Assembly: GCA_000151295.1 (NCBI GenBank)
Contig: GG745328.1
Span: 1,630,785 to 1,694,784 of the forward strand
DNA: 64,000 bases
Source: Allomyces macrogynus ATCC 38327
Lineage: Eukaryota > Blastocladiomycota > Blastocladiomycetes > Blastocladiales > Blastocladiaceae
Reading direction: 5' to 3'
Below are positions 47,634 through 59,829 of this stretch, one piece after another (positions within the stretch are counted from its first letter, which is position 1; the number at the start of each line of letters is the position of its first letter). Below the pieces are notes generated by a model that saw nothing but the letters and a program-made list of their open reading frames with translations, was not told the DNA's origin and ran no database searches. The position numbers and the translations under genes were made by a program.

Positions 47634-49406
47634 TCAATGCCCTGGCCACTCTCGCGGCGGCGCACCCGCGTGGTCTTCTGGCACTGAAATCGGCGGCAAG
47701 TGCACCAACGCAGCCGCTTCCGGTGCAGCGGGCGCACTCGGTGGACCCGATACCGCCGGCGCAGTCGACACTACCGCCTGAACGCTTCCGGGCATACTCG
47801 TCAACACCGCCGCCGCTTGATGAGCCAATGCCGCAGCCGAGAGCGAGAAACTCGTGCCTTGCGAACCCTCGACCAACGCGTGGTCCGTGCCCGTCGCGAC
47901 GCGCTTGGCCGGCGGGTGCGCAGCCTCATCCGAGTTGTCCCACTCGCGCTTGGTGCCTGGTGGCGTCGTACCACCCGACAATGGCACGGGAGCAGGCGCG
48001 GCCGTTGTCGCTGTCACCGCTCCTGCCACCGGCGCTGCAGCACTGGGTGCGAGAGCAGCAGGAGCAGGAGCAGTCGATGCAGGAACGGCGAGCGAACCAG
48101 CGGGATCCGGTTGCGCCGCCGGATACCCCGCAGTCGTCACCGCAGGCGCCGATGGTGGCGGCGGCGACGGCCTCGGATGCGTGCCCGGCCTGCTGCTTCT
48201 CGCAGCGTGCGCTCCGGCCATCGGCACTGGCGGGTAGTCCATCGGCAAGTGCGGATAAGGCGCATAGTAATCGGGCCGCATCGCGTACCGCGGATAATGG
48301 TAATGCGCAGCCGCGTACGGGTGCATTGACACGGGTGGCGGCGGCATCACGCCGTACCCGGGGTACCGCGGCGGGTACCCGGCAACGGTCGGGTCCATGG
48401 GCGCGGCTGGGAAGGGCGGGGCCGCCGAAAAGGGAACCGTCGATTCGGGACTGGTCGTTTCGGGACGTGCGGCAGCGGCAGTGTTCGAGCGAGTGTCGGC
48501 GGATCCGGGTGCGGTGGTTGGTGGGAGCGCCGGATCCGAGTAAGGCCTTGCCGCGGCGGCAGCGGCAGCAGCAGCGGCAGCGGCCGCCGCATGGCCGTCG
48601 TACGCCGGGTGCATGAAGGGCGCGGGCGGCGCGCCATGGCCGTACCAGCCGGGCGGGGCCGGGTAGGCGCCAGGCGGCATGGGGTGCATCATGACGGGAC
48701 GAGATGTCGGGTCGGTGGTCGCGGGATGTGCAGCGTCGGGTGCAGCGGGTGGAGCGGGAACCGCCGGCGCGGTCGGATCTTGAAGTTGCCCTTGCGAATT
48801 GGTTGCGAGCAACGGAATCAATGGGGGAGCGGCAGCCGCAACGGCAGTAGCGGCAGGTGGGGCCGGTTGGTCTTCAGAGCCAGGTTGATCAATGAAGGCG
48901 TTTTTGGCGTCGTCGAGAGTCGAACCAGGTGGAAGATGGCCGTCCTCAATCAGAAACTACATGCGACGTTGCGAACCACGGACGAGGAAGCGGAAAAAAT
49001 TAGTCAAAGTTGCAAAAATAAAGGTCGTTGGCGCCGACACCCTGGCGAGCATCTACTCAAAGTGCACGTCTCCGGTCATTTCGGAAAACAACGAGCAACG
49101 TACGTCGAGGTTCGACCGCGTTTCGTGCGGTACGGCCACGTCGACAAAGCGGAGCAGGACCGAGTCGAGGTCGCCGTCGCTTGCAAACGTGGTGAGCCGC
49201 CCCGACTTGGAAAACACGACGACGCCGACTTCGCACCCGCACAGCACCGAGAGCTCATAGGCCTTGCGCAACAGACCGCCCTTGCGCTTGACAAACGTGA
49301 CTTGTCGCGATCGTTCGTCGCGAATCGGCTGGATCGTGTACTTACGCTTGGGCGGCGCCGCTCGGCTCGCAGCAGCCACGGTAGCAGCAGAATTGGGTGG
49401 CGACAT
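47634..49406 (-). CDS. MADS-box transcription factor, MEF2/Rlm1 type
   Basis: Exons in transcript order are 49406-49104 and 48956-47634, phase 0, giving 541 aa. Residues about 20-80 are a MADS box: RKYTIQPIRDERSRQVTF, VKRKGGLLRKAYELSVLC, then VGVVVFSKSGRL. It continues into a MEF2-like extension (DLDSVLLRFVDVAVPHETRSN). That extension places it with MEF2/Rlm1/Smp1 and not with SRF/Mcm1. The second exon is a long Ala/Pro/Tyr/His-rich, poly-Ala-containing activation-type region with a candidate basic signal (TKREWDNSDEAAHPPAKR). In yeasts Rlm1 acts below the Rho1-Pkc1-MAPK wall-integrity cascade. Extending that role here is inference. The intron begins right after the MEF2 extension. Confidence 0.9.
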
Positions 49407-50939
49407 GATGGAGAGGGGCGGGTACGGTCGGGGTCACTGCGTCACGGCCGCAGGGTCCGGTTGAGCGCGAATAGCGGTCTGCTTCGGGCTAGTGCGCGTC
49501 TATGCATGATTGGTCATGTTCGTTGGTAAGTCGACCGTGCCAACCGTGGTGCCCTTGCACAGCGCGTACCGACAGAATCGACTTGTCGAGGACTGTGTCG
49601 CGGGTCGCCAAACTGAGCAAGCCAGGGGCTTCGCCGACGGGGACAGCGAGCGCGGGGAATAAATGATGCCTTGCCGCGAGGAAATGACGCAGGGGGGCAG
49701 AGGGGGACGCACGAAACAAGGTCAGGTTCTGTCTTCAACATCTTCAACATCGAAGGAGGCCAGGGAACAAGCAAACACCGCCACCGCGACCAGCACTACC
49801 TCGGGTTGATTTGCAGTCGCGAGGCGCAGACCGGCACACCCGGGCCATGCCAGGCGGACACGCGGAGGTTCAGCTTATCCCAAAACTGGTGGAGGTGGAC
49901 GGGAAGCGCACGGCGACAAGCGCACACACCTTTTCGTGTTGAACACGCTTGAAGGCAGCGATGAATCCAATTTGTTGGCGTGATGTCGCCAAGAGTCGCA
50001 AGTAAAAGTTGCCGAGAACGAGCTGAATATATCAGCAGGGCGCCGAGACGAGTCGACTTGAAGCTGCTGGACTTGAGCAGCTCGGCGGTTGGCTGAAAGA
50101 CTGCCGAATCCAGGTGCGGGCGGGTGCGCGAGGCCAGCACGCGGTTGGCCGAGCTGCTGGGTCCGAGCGCTTGGAGCTGCAGCGAACTGGGGTTGGCGTG
50201 GGGATCGGCTTGGGCACTTGCAGGGCGGGGTGGCGGCGGCGCGATCAACTGCGCGACTGGCGAACCACCGGCGGCAACAGCAGGCAGGTGCGGTTGTTGG
50301 CGGGCGGGAGGAGAGAAGAGGAGCGTCGCGCGCTGGCCGCCGATTTTGAAGGAAGCGTGGAGGTCGGTGGTGGAGCGCAGGTTCTTGCCGGCACAGGGGA
50401 TTTCCGGCATGCACAGGGGATTGCCCACACGCACAGGGCGTTGCTGGGCAAGCGCCTGCTGGGATTGCAACACACGCCAGGCGGCCAGCATCCCATCACA
50501 TCCGGCCACTGTCGCGGCCCGATCCGAGCAAGCCACCCGCTGTTCTGGGATCGAGGACGATCCTTTGGCAGCCCGCTTTGAAATCCCAGGGCAGGGTCCG
50601 GCGGACCGGCAGTCTCGAGGAGCAGATCAGCACATGACGAAACACTGCCCCCCCCCCCCCTGGGCGAATATGGCATGTGGCCAGTCGCGGCCTGCCTAGC
50701 CACTTCCATGCATCGCATCGCTCCCTTCTGGCCGAGGCTCCCTGCGCCGCGTCTTCGTCGGTCGTGGAGCCCGCCGTCACGACCAACACGACGGCTGCAC
50801 GTCAACCTTTCCGGCAGCCCCAGCCAAGGCGCCCGGCTCTCGCACTTGGCGCAATTAGCGTGCCGTTCTTTCGACCACCGGATCACGGATCACAACGACG
50901 CGGCAACCACCCCAGCGCATCAACCATCGCAACAGCACC
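49407..50939. other. Divergent intergenic region, MADS gene and VPS18
   Basis: 1.5 kb, the longest gene-free stretch in the GC-rich part of the window. It contains a C13 run at 50648-50660 and several overlapping frames of 100-250 codons on both strands with no domain or splice support. Both promoters must lie here. Confidence 0.5.
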
Positions 50940-53900
50940 ATGTCGTTGTTCGACCTGCTCGACGGACCCTCGACTGGTCAAGGACAAGGTGGAGCAGCTG
51001 CCGTGCCCAGTATCGCCGTCACAGGCCCGGCGCCCACGTTCGCGGCCGCCTTCACGTCACCACCAGCCGCTGTGATCGACGCTGCTCTCGAAAAGTATGA
51101 CGTTGGGTTCGCGCCGTCAAGTACCGCGCCCGTCTCATCGGCACTCAGCCATGCCGCCGACATCTTCTCGCTCGAACCCGTTGAGCTCGACACGCAAGGC
51201 GCTGCCATGTCGGCCGTTGCCGTCGCCAACAATGTCCTGTTCCTGGCACTCGAAGCACCCGCTCGCGTCCTGCGCATCCCGCTTGCGTCGCCACAGAACA
51301 TTGATGGTGTGTGTCGTGCTGTGCCCGACTGCGTACTTGCAGTGCTCATGATCATGTTGGGCTGACCTGGCTCTCTCTCTCTCTCTCTCTCCTTCCAGAG
51401 ATTGAGCTCGAACTGCCCAAGCGGCCATCTTCACCCGTCGTGATTCGTGCCATCTACGTGGATCCGCACGGACGGCACGCCTTGCTTGTTGGCGACGACG
51501 TGACCCTCTACCTCGGCGTCAACAAGCGCGCCCGCTACATCCCCAAGCTCAAGGTCCGCTTCTCGCGCGGCTGAATCATTCTTCTCCACCAAACTGACCC
51601 CCATTTCGAGACCAGGGCGTCTTTGTCACGAGCGTCGCATGGAACAAGGACGCCGGCAGCGAAAGCACGTCGACCGGATCCATTCTGATTGGCGCCGCCG
51701 ACGGCTCCGTGTTCGAGGCCATCTTTGACCATCTCGAAGACGAGCCCAAGGGCTTCTTTTCGCGCAAGAGCAGCACCGACCCGACCAAGTACTGCAAGCT
51801 GATCGCACAGCTGCCGGAACCACCGCAGTCGCTCTTTCTCGACGCGTTCCCGACCGAGGCCAACAAGTACGTGTTGCTTGTTACGGCGCGCAACAAGGTC
51901 TACCAGTACATTGCCCAGCTGAGGTCCACGGAACCTGGCGCGTTTGAGCAGTTGTTCGAATCACCGTCGTCTATTGCCAGCAGTATGGGGTCGCTCAATG
52001 TGGGCAAGCAGCGGCCGCCATGGTCCATGGATTTCGCGGGCCAGCGGATCGGGATTGGCACACCCGGCGCGATCACGTCGGTCGCGGTCCCGATCTACGC
52101 GGGACGGCAAGTCGGTACCGCAACCAGTTTCACGTGGCTCGCCGACGCGGGCGTCTACCACGCGCGCATCGCGCTCGGGTCGCAGTCGTTTGGCGACTCG
52201 GTGTTTGACCAGCCGGGACTGTTCCCGCTCGCCGACTCAGTCGTCACGGGCGATCTCGCTGCGGGCAATCCGTCGGCGATTGTGCGACTCCGGTTCCATT
52301 ACCTCGTATTTGGGCAGCACGGTGTCGTGGCCTACTCGTCCTTGACCGATTTGGCGAGCGATGACGAGACTGGGTCGAGGGCAACGCCGCCGCTCGACGT
52401 GGTCTGGGAACAGCAGGTGCTTGACGAACTCGTAGGTGTCTCGCACGACTGCATCAACGGCACTGTCTGGCTCGTGACGCGCAAGTGCCTCTACGAAGTC
52501 GTGATCAGAAACGAGGACCGCGATATTTGGAAGTTCTTCATGGCGCGCAACAAGTTTGAAACGGCCATGTCCTACGCCAAGGTACCCGCACCGCCGAGAT
52601 TCGTCGGTGAAGAACTGTGAAAGGTGTTTTGACTTTCTCTCAAACTTCTCGATCCTAGAACAAGGAGGAAAAGGACCTGGTCGCGAAGGCGCAGGCCGAC
52701 TTTTACTTTGCCTCGAAGCGCTACAAGCTCTCGGCGCAGTACTACGCCAAGGCGTCGCTAGTCCCGTTCGAGGAAGTGTCGCTGCGGTTCATCGAGTGTA
52801 ACGAAATGGAGGCGCTGCGGCTCTACATTTCCTTGCTGCTCGAGAGTAAGGCCAAGAAGGGCAAGGTAGGTCGTCGATACTTAGCCATCGCGTCGGACTC
52901 GCGCCTTGTTGACAAATATATGATCCTTGACACCAGGATGCCGTCGAGACGACCATGCTCGCTATGTGGCTGTTTGAGCTAAACCTGCAAAATTTGAACG
53001 AGGCGCAACCCAATGAGCTCGAGCAGTCGGTCTTGGAAAAGGACATGAAGTCGTTCATTGGCAAGTACTTGGTACGGCTGATTTTCTTCACCCGACCAGT
53101 CTCTGCGCGCTTGGGCTCTCAGGTGTTGACAACAATGATTTGGATCAATCTCCTTTAGGGCCACCTCGACAAGCGCACGGTGCGGCAGCTGTGCACCAAC
53201 TACAACCGCCCCAAGGAACTGCTCTACTTTTACCGGTCGACCGGCGACCACCGCAACGTGCTCAAGTACTGGCTCGACCGCGAAGAGTGGGCGTCGGCAT
53301 TTGCCGTGCTCGAGCGGCAAGTCGACCCGGCTATCTTCTACGAGTTTGTGCCGGCGATCTTGGAGCACGAGCCGGCCAAGGTCGTGCATTTGCTCGTGAC
53401 GCTTGGCAGCAAGCTCGATCCGACGCAACTCATTCCGACATTTATCAAGGCGCCGGCCAACATCCAGGTACGGACCAGGTTCGAAGTTGACGCCTTTCTC
53501 CGATCCGGAACTAACGCGACCATGCTGCCTGGTAGGGCGAGCTGATCAAGTACTTGGAGTTTTGCGTGACCAAGCTCGGCAGAACCGACGACGTGATTCA
53601 CAACTATCTCGTGCAGCTCTACGCCAAGTGCCTCGACGGCGAAGTTGCGCTGCTGCGATTCCTCAAGTCAAAGCCGCAACACTACTCGCTCGACTTGGCA
53701 ATTCGCGCGTGCCACCAGTACCAGCGCATGGAAGCGTGCATTTACCTGTTCACAGAGCTCAACTTGGTGTCCGAGTCGATTCGGCTGTCGTTGCAGGTAC
53801 GGACCGTGGAGAGATTCGATTTGCCAGACTGGGTCGTTGCCCCAATCACTGACCGATGCCTCCCCACCACTTCAATAGCACGGCGACGTGGACCACGCCA

Positions 53901-54745
53901 TGGAGCTTGCGGCCGACGCGTCTGAGGACGCGATGCGCGAAAACTGGTTGTCGATTTTCGAGTACCTTGTGCAGCGCGGCGAGTACAAGCGCGTCATGGA
54001 ACTGGTGCGCTCGAGTTCGGTCATCAAGCTCGACGACGTTTTGCCGCTGTTCCCGGATTTCTGCACCATGGACGATTTCAAGGTACGCTTCCGCTTTCAA
54101 ATCGCAGCAACTTGGAGTCCATCGACCTGACCCGTCCACTCCTCTGTTGCATAGAACGAGCTCGTCGCCGTGCTCGAAGACTACAGCACCAAGCTGCACC
54201 AGATCGAGAGCGACATGGAGTCGAGCTACCGGTCGCTGCAGCAAATCAAGGACCGTGCTGCGAAATCGCTGCATGTCACGTTTACCCCGCGCGACCCGTG
54301 CGCCGTGTGCCGGCTGCCGCTCTTTGCGACCGCGCCCACACCCGCACCCGCCGGAGCCACTGGGCCGAGGCCGCGCGCCGCAGATCTCGCCGACTCTCGG
54401 TCCCGCGCCGACTCGACCAAGAGCGGTCGGTCGAGCGGCGGTCTCGTCGGGATGGTCCTGGGTGGGGTCGGGATGATGGGCACGAGTCCGACGCAGAGCG
54501 CCGCGTCCGTCGGGCCCGGATCAACGGCGGTGGCGGCCAGGGGATTGGGCGCTGTTCAACAGCAGCCGATGCCGCAGCAGCAGCCGCAGCAGCGTGGGCT
54601 CCTCGCTTTTGGGTGTGGACATGTTGTGCACGCTGCACCGTGCGCGCGAGCGGGTGCAGACTGTCCCGTGTGCGGCGATTGCATGCTGAATGATTTGGAG
54701 AAGCCGTTCCATGATCCGTTGGACGGGTCGTGGTCGATTGTGTGA
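50940..54745 (+). CDS. VPS18: Vps18 (Pep3), HOPS/CORVET core subunit
   Basis: Exons are 50940-51306, 51399-51553, 51616-52581, 52659-52865, 52937-53071, 53159-53467, 53536-53796, 53879-54082 and 54155-54745, giving 1,064 aa. The N-terminal beta-propeller carries VIRAIYVDPHGRHALLV and GSILIGAADGSVFEA. An alpha-solenoid follows (FYFASKRYKLSAQYYAKAS, RPKELLYFYRSTGDHRNVL and DEVIHNYL-like TDDVIHNYLVQLYA). A coiled coil precedes the RING (QIESDMESSYRSLQQIKDR). The RING finger is split: CAVCRLPLF, then about 95 low-complexity residues, then FGCGHVVHAAPC and DCPVCGDCML. Vps18 links the HOPS and CORVET tethers that drive fusion at late endosomes and vacuoles. Intron 1 ends in a long CT tract. Confidence 0.93.
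51371..51390 (+). repeat. (CT)10 tract in VPS18 intron 1
   Basis: A CT dinucleotide run lies immediately before the CCTTCCAG acceptor at 51391-51398. It forms an unusually long pure polypyrimidine tract for this gene set. Confidence 0.85.
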
Positions 54746-54838
54746 GGGCCCGCTTGGCCTGATTCCAGTTGTTTTTTGAACTTTGAATGTTAGACTTCTT
54801 GCACGCGAATGAACATCCACGAGTAAGCTGAGCACAAG

Positions 54839-57113
54839 TCAGATTTGGAAAAATCCATCACACAACATCCCTCGCATCAAGATCTCTCGCATCAACATGA
54901 CCCACTTGCTCCGGTCGGTGATCACCTTCAAACGCAGTGAGTAGTCGCGATCGATCACCATTTTCCACGTCCGACGGTTAGCTGGTGTTCGTAATGGGCG
55001 ACCGACCAGGCGTACCATCGCCCGCCGCCCTTTGCACAACCCTCTTAATTGTATCGATAGCCTTGCACATACGTCTCTGCACTCGGCCACGTACACTTCC
55101 ACGGCGCGATTCCTCTTCAAGCTCGGTGACCGCTTCAAAAGGTAACGCCAAACCGGGTGGCCGTCGCAGTAGACGAGCCGGAGCACTGCCAGCCCACCCC
55201 GCGAGCTCACAACCCTCACGGCGTGAAAGGATTGACGCGCTGCAATCGCCGATACGATGGCGCGCAACGGCACATACGTCCGGAGCCTCTCCATGAGATT
55301 GTCGTCGATCACAAGATCCTCGACGCTCCGAATGGCGCCAGCGCTGACGAGCTGATCGAGTAACTCGCCGCTAACATGGAGAATTTTGACGTGGCGGAGC
55401 ATTGTCGGCTCGTTATTCGTAAATTCGACATTTTCCGCGAGCGTCAGCTTCTGGAGCTGTGGCAGACTGTCGAGGATATTGCTGGACATGATAATCGACC
55501 GCCTGCTGCAACGACAACCAATGTCGGGCGATGTGAGCGACGGCCTGCGTCGCAAACGGCCTGCCGGCGACAATCTCAGCAGTCTCAAGGACGGGCATGT
55601 CGGCCACAGCAGCGAGATGATCAAGCACGCATGTCGACTCCACAACGAGATCCGTCAGTACTGGAAACGTGAAGCGTGTAGAGAGATATGGCCCGTCCAT
55701 GGTCGCTAAAACACACCGCACCAGTTCGAGCATGGTCAGGCACGGCGCATTTCCGGCCAGATCGGCAAGAAGCGACGGCGCAAAAGTGACAGATTCGAGC
55801 AAGGGTGCCAAAATGGGGTGTGCCAGGCCGCAGGCCTGGCGAAAACGCGTGCACCAAAACGCGAGGTCGCAACACAGGGCGACCAAGGCCGGTTCTCAAA
55901 AATAGCTGGGATCTGTCACACCTCTTTGGTGCACGCGTCTCCGTACGCCTGAATCAGGGCAAGACGCGACAGCCGTCGAGTCCACCCCCTTGGTGCTGTA
56001 AACGGACAATGAGCAAAGATTTGGCAATGCAGACGTTGCGCCATCGCTGCTGACAACCATGGCCGTAAAATGCTTGCAGAGGACCAACAAAGCTCTCAAG
56101 TGCATGCCAGGACACGGGATTGTTTGAAGCGGGGCGACCCATGCACTGAACCATCTTCGATCGAATGCTGACTGCGCGAAGCGACCCAGCAGAACGTGCG
56201 AGGTGGTTGCACAAACTCAGTGCAATCAATCAACGCAACGTTCATCTCAATCGACTGAAGCCTCGGTGCAACAAGCATGTTGCAAATGCACTCTGTTTCC
56301 CCCACGTCTGAATTTTCGTCATCAAGAATCAATGAGCGAAGCCGTGGAAGCATCACGGTCGGTGCCACTTCGTTCGAGTCCCGGCCGTCCACGCAATTAT
56401 GAATTTTGGTCAGCGTTGGAGCAATAATAGAGAGGGCTGGGACCGACGTTCTCGTCGTGAGCTGCAAATACAGTCAATGAGGTCAGGTTTGGGCACTGTG
56501 CGACCACACACGCAAACGCTACTGCCCCGCCACTGCACAATCAACAGCAAGCTTGCTGGTTGCTCCCCCGTCACGGAATTCACAAGCAGAGACCAAACCC
56601 GGTCGATTGATGTCCGCACAAGAGCCCTGTTGCCCATCACTGGCACGTAAGCGATGATGGGATCCTTGATAACATTGGGCTGGTGCCATTGAGATACAAC
56701 CACAGCTGAAGAGTCGTCGTCGTCTGGGATCAGGGAGGATAAATCACTCAAGTTCGCCAAGAGGATACGTTCTGAGCCATCATGAGCTGAAGAATAGAGG
56801 CTTAACTGGTACAGAACACGCGGCACCGAGTGAAGCGTAATGGGCGGGCGTCATCGAATCGGGAGAAGCCGGCCCAGCAGCGCTGGTGGGACTTTCGGTC
56901 TGTGACAGATGGAGCTCCATTTCGAGATGCCATTGCATTACTGTCCACCGCTTGTTTCCAGAAGTGGTACGTTTGTTACAACGCCAGAAGTGTTGTCAAA
57001 ACATGAGAATCGACGTGCATTACGCCGATGGGTGCAAATGACCCAGAATCAAGGCGCAAGACGAGAATGTGCTTGACCGTGAGGTGGAGGATCTTGGCGG
57101 GCAGACTGGTCAC
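54839..57113 (-). pseudogene. Degenerate F-box/LRR-like gene, copy B
   Basis: Homologous segments to copy A occur in the same order but in different frames. They are an F-box-like start (LPAKILHLTVKHIL, then VLTTLLAL), a block ending near 56410 (VLYQLSLYSS, DRVWSLLVNSV), an LRR-like stretch (VMLPRLRSLILDDENS, LVAPRLQSIEMNVALID), LPQLQKLTLAENVEF and MLRHVKILHVSGELL, and a C-terminal block (GGLAVLRLVYCDGHPVWRYLL). The initiator ATG of copy A is GTG here, a stop follows LLAL, and at least two frame changes are not explained by GT-AG introns. It retains more LRR sequence than copy A. The stretch is less GC-rich than its neighbours. It is probably a relic of a lineage-expanded family. A rescue by unrecognised introns is not fully excluded. 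Confidence 0.55.
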
Positions 57114-58085
57114 GGTCCGCACTGGCAAAGTGTGTTCTTGAGAGTCAAAAAGTGTCCTTGAGATCCATTGCAGCGAGTTGAGTGGAGGATGAATGTGGAC
57201 GATAGTGGGTAGCAGACAGCAGCAACTCGACTCAGTTGCAGGTTGCATGTGAGCGACTGGAAGTATGGATGTCTGGATGTCACCATGTTAGACGTGATCA
57301 TGCCACTTATCAACCAGAGCTGGTCAAACATGAAGTGGAGAAGCAGCTCGCGTGCTACATGCCGACATTCCCACTCGTGGTTAGTATCAAATGCTTGAGT
57401 AATGGAAGTGTTCAAGGCTCTTCATTGTCACATTACGCCCAGCCATCCTGATTGACGACACATTCGAACAGAAGATCTTGTGCATTTCCGATAAATCATG
57501 AGCGGGCGGAGATGCACGCGGAAGTGCCAAGGAGAACGTGCGGGGCCCTGGAGCGACCTGTCGCGGCTGCTGGGCCAGATTCGCTCACGCGCTGGTGCAA
57601 CCTTGTGAAGCAAGTAAAAGAGGGCTTCGGAATGATAATTACTGCTGGTTGGAATCCACATGGCGGGCACATTCAGCTTGACACATCATGCAGTGTCGAT
57701 TTGGCCCGCATCATTCCTGATCGTCACAATGGGGTCGTTTCCAATGCTGACTGCCGCAACATCAGGAGGCTCTTTTGGCGTTTGGGCATGGGTTCCATGC
57801 GCGCGGATTGTCCCAATGTGCAGCGGTCAGATATCCAAGGTGAAAAGCCATTCCAAGATCCATTTGTCGAGTATTGATCAGTTCTGTGGAGGAGGATGGG
57901 TGCCTTTCCTGATCGCGTAACGTGAATTAATGGTTGGTAACGAGTGCACAAAGCAAGAGTCTGAGCACAGGAAGATTTAGAAATTCAGTTAAGAGCAGGC
58001 AGCCGGAACAGAAATCAGGCATGGAAGAAAGGTAAAGCAACCAGAGAAGCTAGGAAACATCAACCAAAAAGCTGGTTGAGCTGGT
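57114..58085. other. Spacer between the two F-box/LRR-like copies
   Basis: About 970 nt of lower GC. Open frames of 60-140 codons lie between 57452 and 57951 on both strands. One (57660-57920, plus) is fairly hydrophobic but matches no family I recognise. No gene is called. Confidence 0.4.
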
Positions 58086-59389
58086 TCATTCCTTGGACAA
58101 CACTTGCCTTGCAAGATCCAACAAATCAACACCCTCGGGTAACTCGTACGGGCGGTGATCGTTCTTAAGCGCTGCGAGTAGCTGTGCGCGATCACTCTCC
58201 TCCATTTCCGACGGCAAACTGGTAATGGTGACTGGGGACCCACGTCCAGACTGCAAACCAAACGTATTTAGTCCAGCCGCCCATTGCGCGACCGTCTTGA
58301 ACCTGGAAATCGCCTCATCAACAACCTTGCACTCGACCAATTCCACTTCCAGAGCACTAGCAACATGGAAAGCCAGCAACTGATCCAACAGGTAACCCCA
58401 GACCGGATGGTCATCATGGTACACGTGCTTGAGCACGCCCAGCCCACCCGATGGGGTTTCAAGGTCATAGGCGATGAAGGAGTGGAGTGTTGACATCACT
58501 GACAAGACTGCAAGATCCCGCACGTGCAGCGACTTGGTCATGTCATGATGCAGGTGCATGTAGGACGGGATCGCGTGCGGCAGGCCAGGCCTTCAATACA
58601 AATTCCCCTTTGATTGAATTGTCAACAAATAGAAACAGTGAGCGCAGCCGCGCGAGAGTCACAGTCGGCGCAATTTCATCCCAATCGTGCCCCTTCACAC
58701 AAATCTGCAGGTAAGTCAACGTTAGCGCAACTATGGCAAGGGCTGGGGCCAGTGCGCTTGTTTTGAGCCGAGAAATCACGGTCAAGGCAGACAAGTGGGG
58801 GCAGCGCGCAGTCAATCCCGCGAGCACTACTGCAGCGCCAAGGAACGGCACAGTTACTCGTCGCTTCCATGCCTTTTCCCGCACGAGCAGCGACCAGACC
58901 TGGCTCGTTGAAGTCTGCATGATCGCCTCACCGTTTTTAGTTGGTACGTCCATAATCACGGGCTCTGTCGCAAAGTCTGGATCGGAAATCAAGGCCAATG
59001 ATTGTCCTAAATCTGCCATGAGAACACTGGCTGGGTCATGGCGAGTGGAGGAATAAAGACTTGTCTGGCACAGAACACGCTGTGCTGAGCGGGCCGTGGT
59101 TGGTGCAGCAGCAACGAGAGCAGATAAAGTGGATCCACCTGCGCCGCTCGGATCGGCGGTCCACGAAATCCGGAGCGAGACATCAAAGCGATAGTGGAAC
59201 GACCGTGTCCACCACTTGCTTCCAGGCGCGACAAGTGCGCTGCAGCGCCAGCAGAGTCGGCAAAACTGGAGAGTCGGCGTGCAAGCTACCGTTGGTTGAA
59301 CATCATGGCAAGTATTTTGGCAAGGCCAACAAATGTTTGACCACAAGGTGTTGGAGCTCGGCGGGCAGGTTGGTCATGGTCATGGTCAT
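58086..59389 (-). pseudogene. F-box/LRR-like gene, copy A, probably disrupted
   Basis: It starts MTMTMTNLPAELQHLVVKHLL at 59389, an F-box-like N-terminus. An intron-like gap follows, then LPTLLALQRTCRAWKQVV. The frame then has to shift to continue as FDVSLRISWTADP, VLCQTSLYSS, TSQVWSLLV and VTLARLRSLFLFVDNS. A second shift is needed near 58560 to reach the C-terminal block (GGLGVLKHVYHDDHPVWGYLL) that ends at the stop at 58086. Compared with copy B the central LRR-like part is deleted. F-box proteins normally recruit substrates to SCF ubiquitin ligases. This copy is likely non-functional, though the open frame at 58543-59346 is long. Confidence 0.5.
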
Positions 59390-59829
59390 GCTAGGTACTG
59401 GCGAACCAACTTGAACCCGAGAGCCAAGGTTGTCGCCGCGTTCCATGGCGGGGAGTTGGAGGTCGATCTGGGCAAGGAAATGTCAGCAATAGCGAGGGTC
59501 GACACGGCAGATTCTTGATGCCCGACGGTTTATTGACATGATCATTGGTATATGTTCAAGTCGGCCACAGTTGTGACACAAGCAATAACCACCCAAACGC
59601 GCGAGCAGAAATGAAACTTCTGTCTATTTCCAAGCAACGATAGAAAGCACATCCCTTGTCAAGAAGCAGTGCGATACGAGTTGGGAAAGGGAGAAATGCG
59701 CGTGCGTCCGACAAACACGAGTTACAGAGGAACCGCGTCACTTTTACGGCATAGTCGATAAAAGCGCGCAGAAAACCATGTTGTCAAGAGCGAAAACGAT
59801 TAATCAGATTGCTTCTATCGTCCCAGTCC
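59390..59829. other. Intergenic region, F-box/LRR-like copy A to IQGAP
   Basis: 440 nt, relatively AT-rich, containing the 5' flank of copy A and the IQGAP 3' untranslated region. No feature is recognised. Confidence 0.5.

Noticed and set aside
49800..50890. Several overlapping frames upstream of VPS18
   Set aside because: They occur on both strands with no family match and end in the C13 run. Treated as noncoding.
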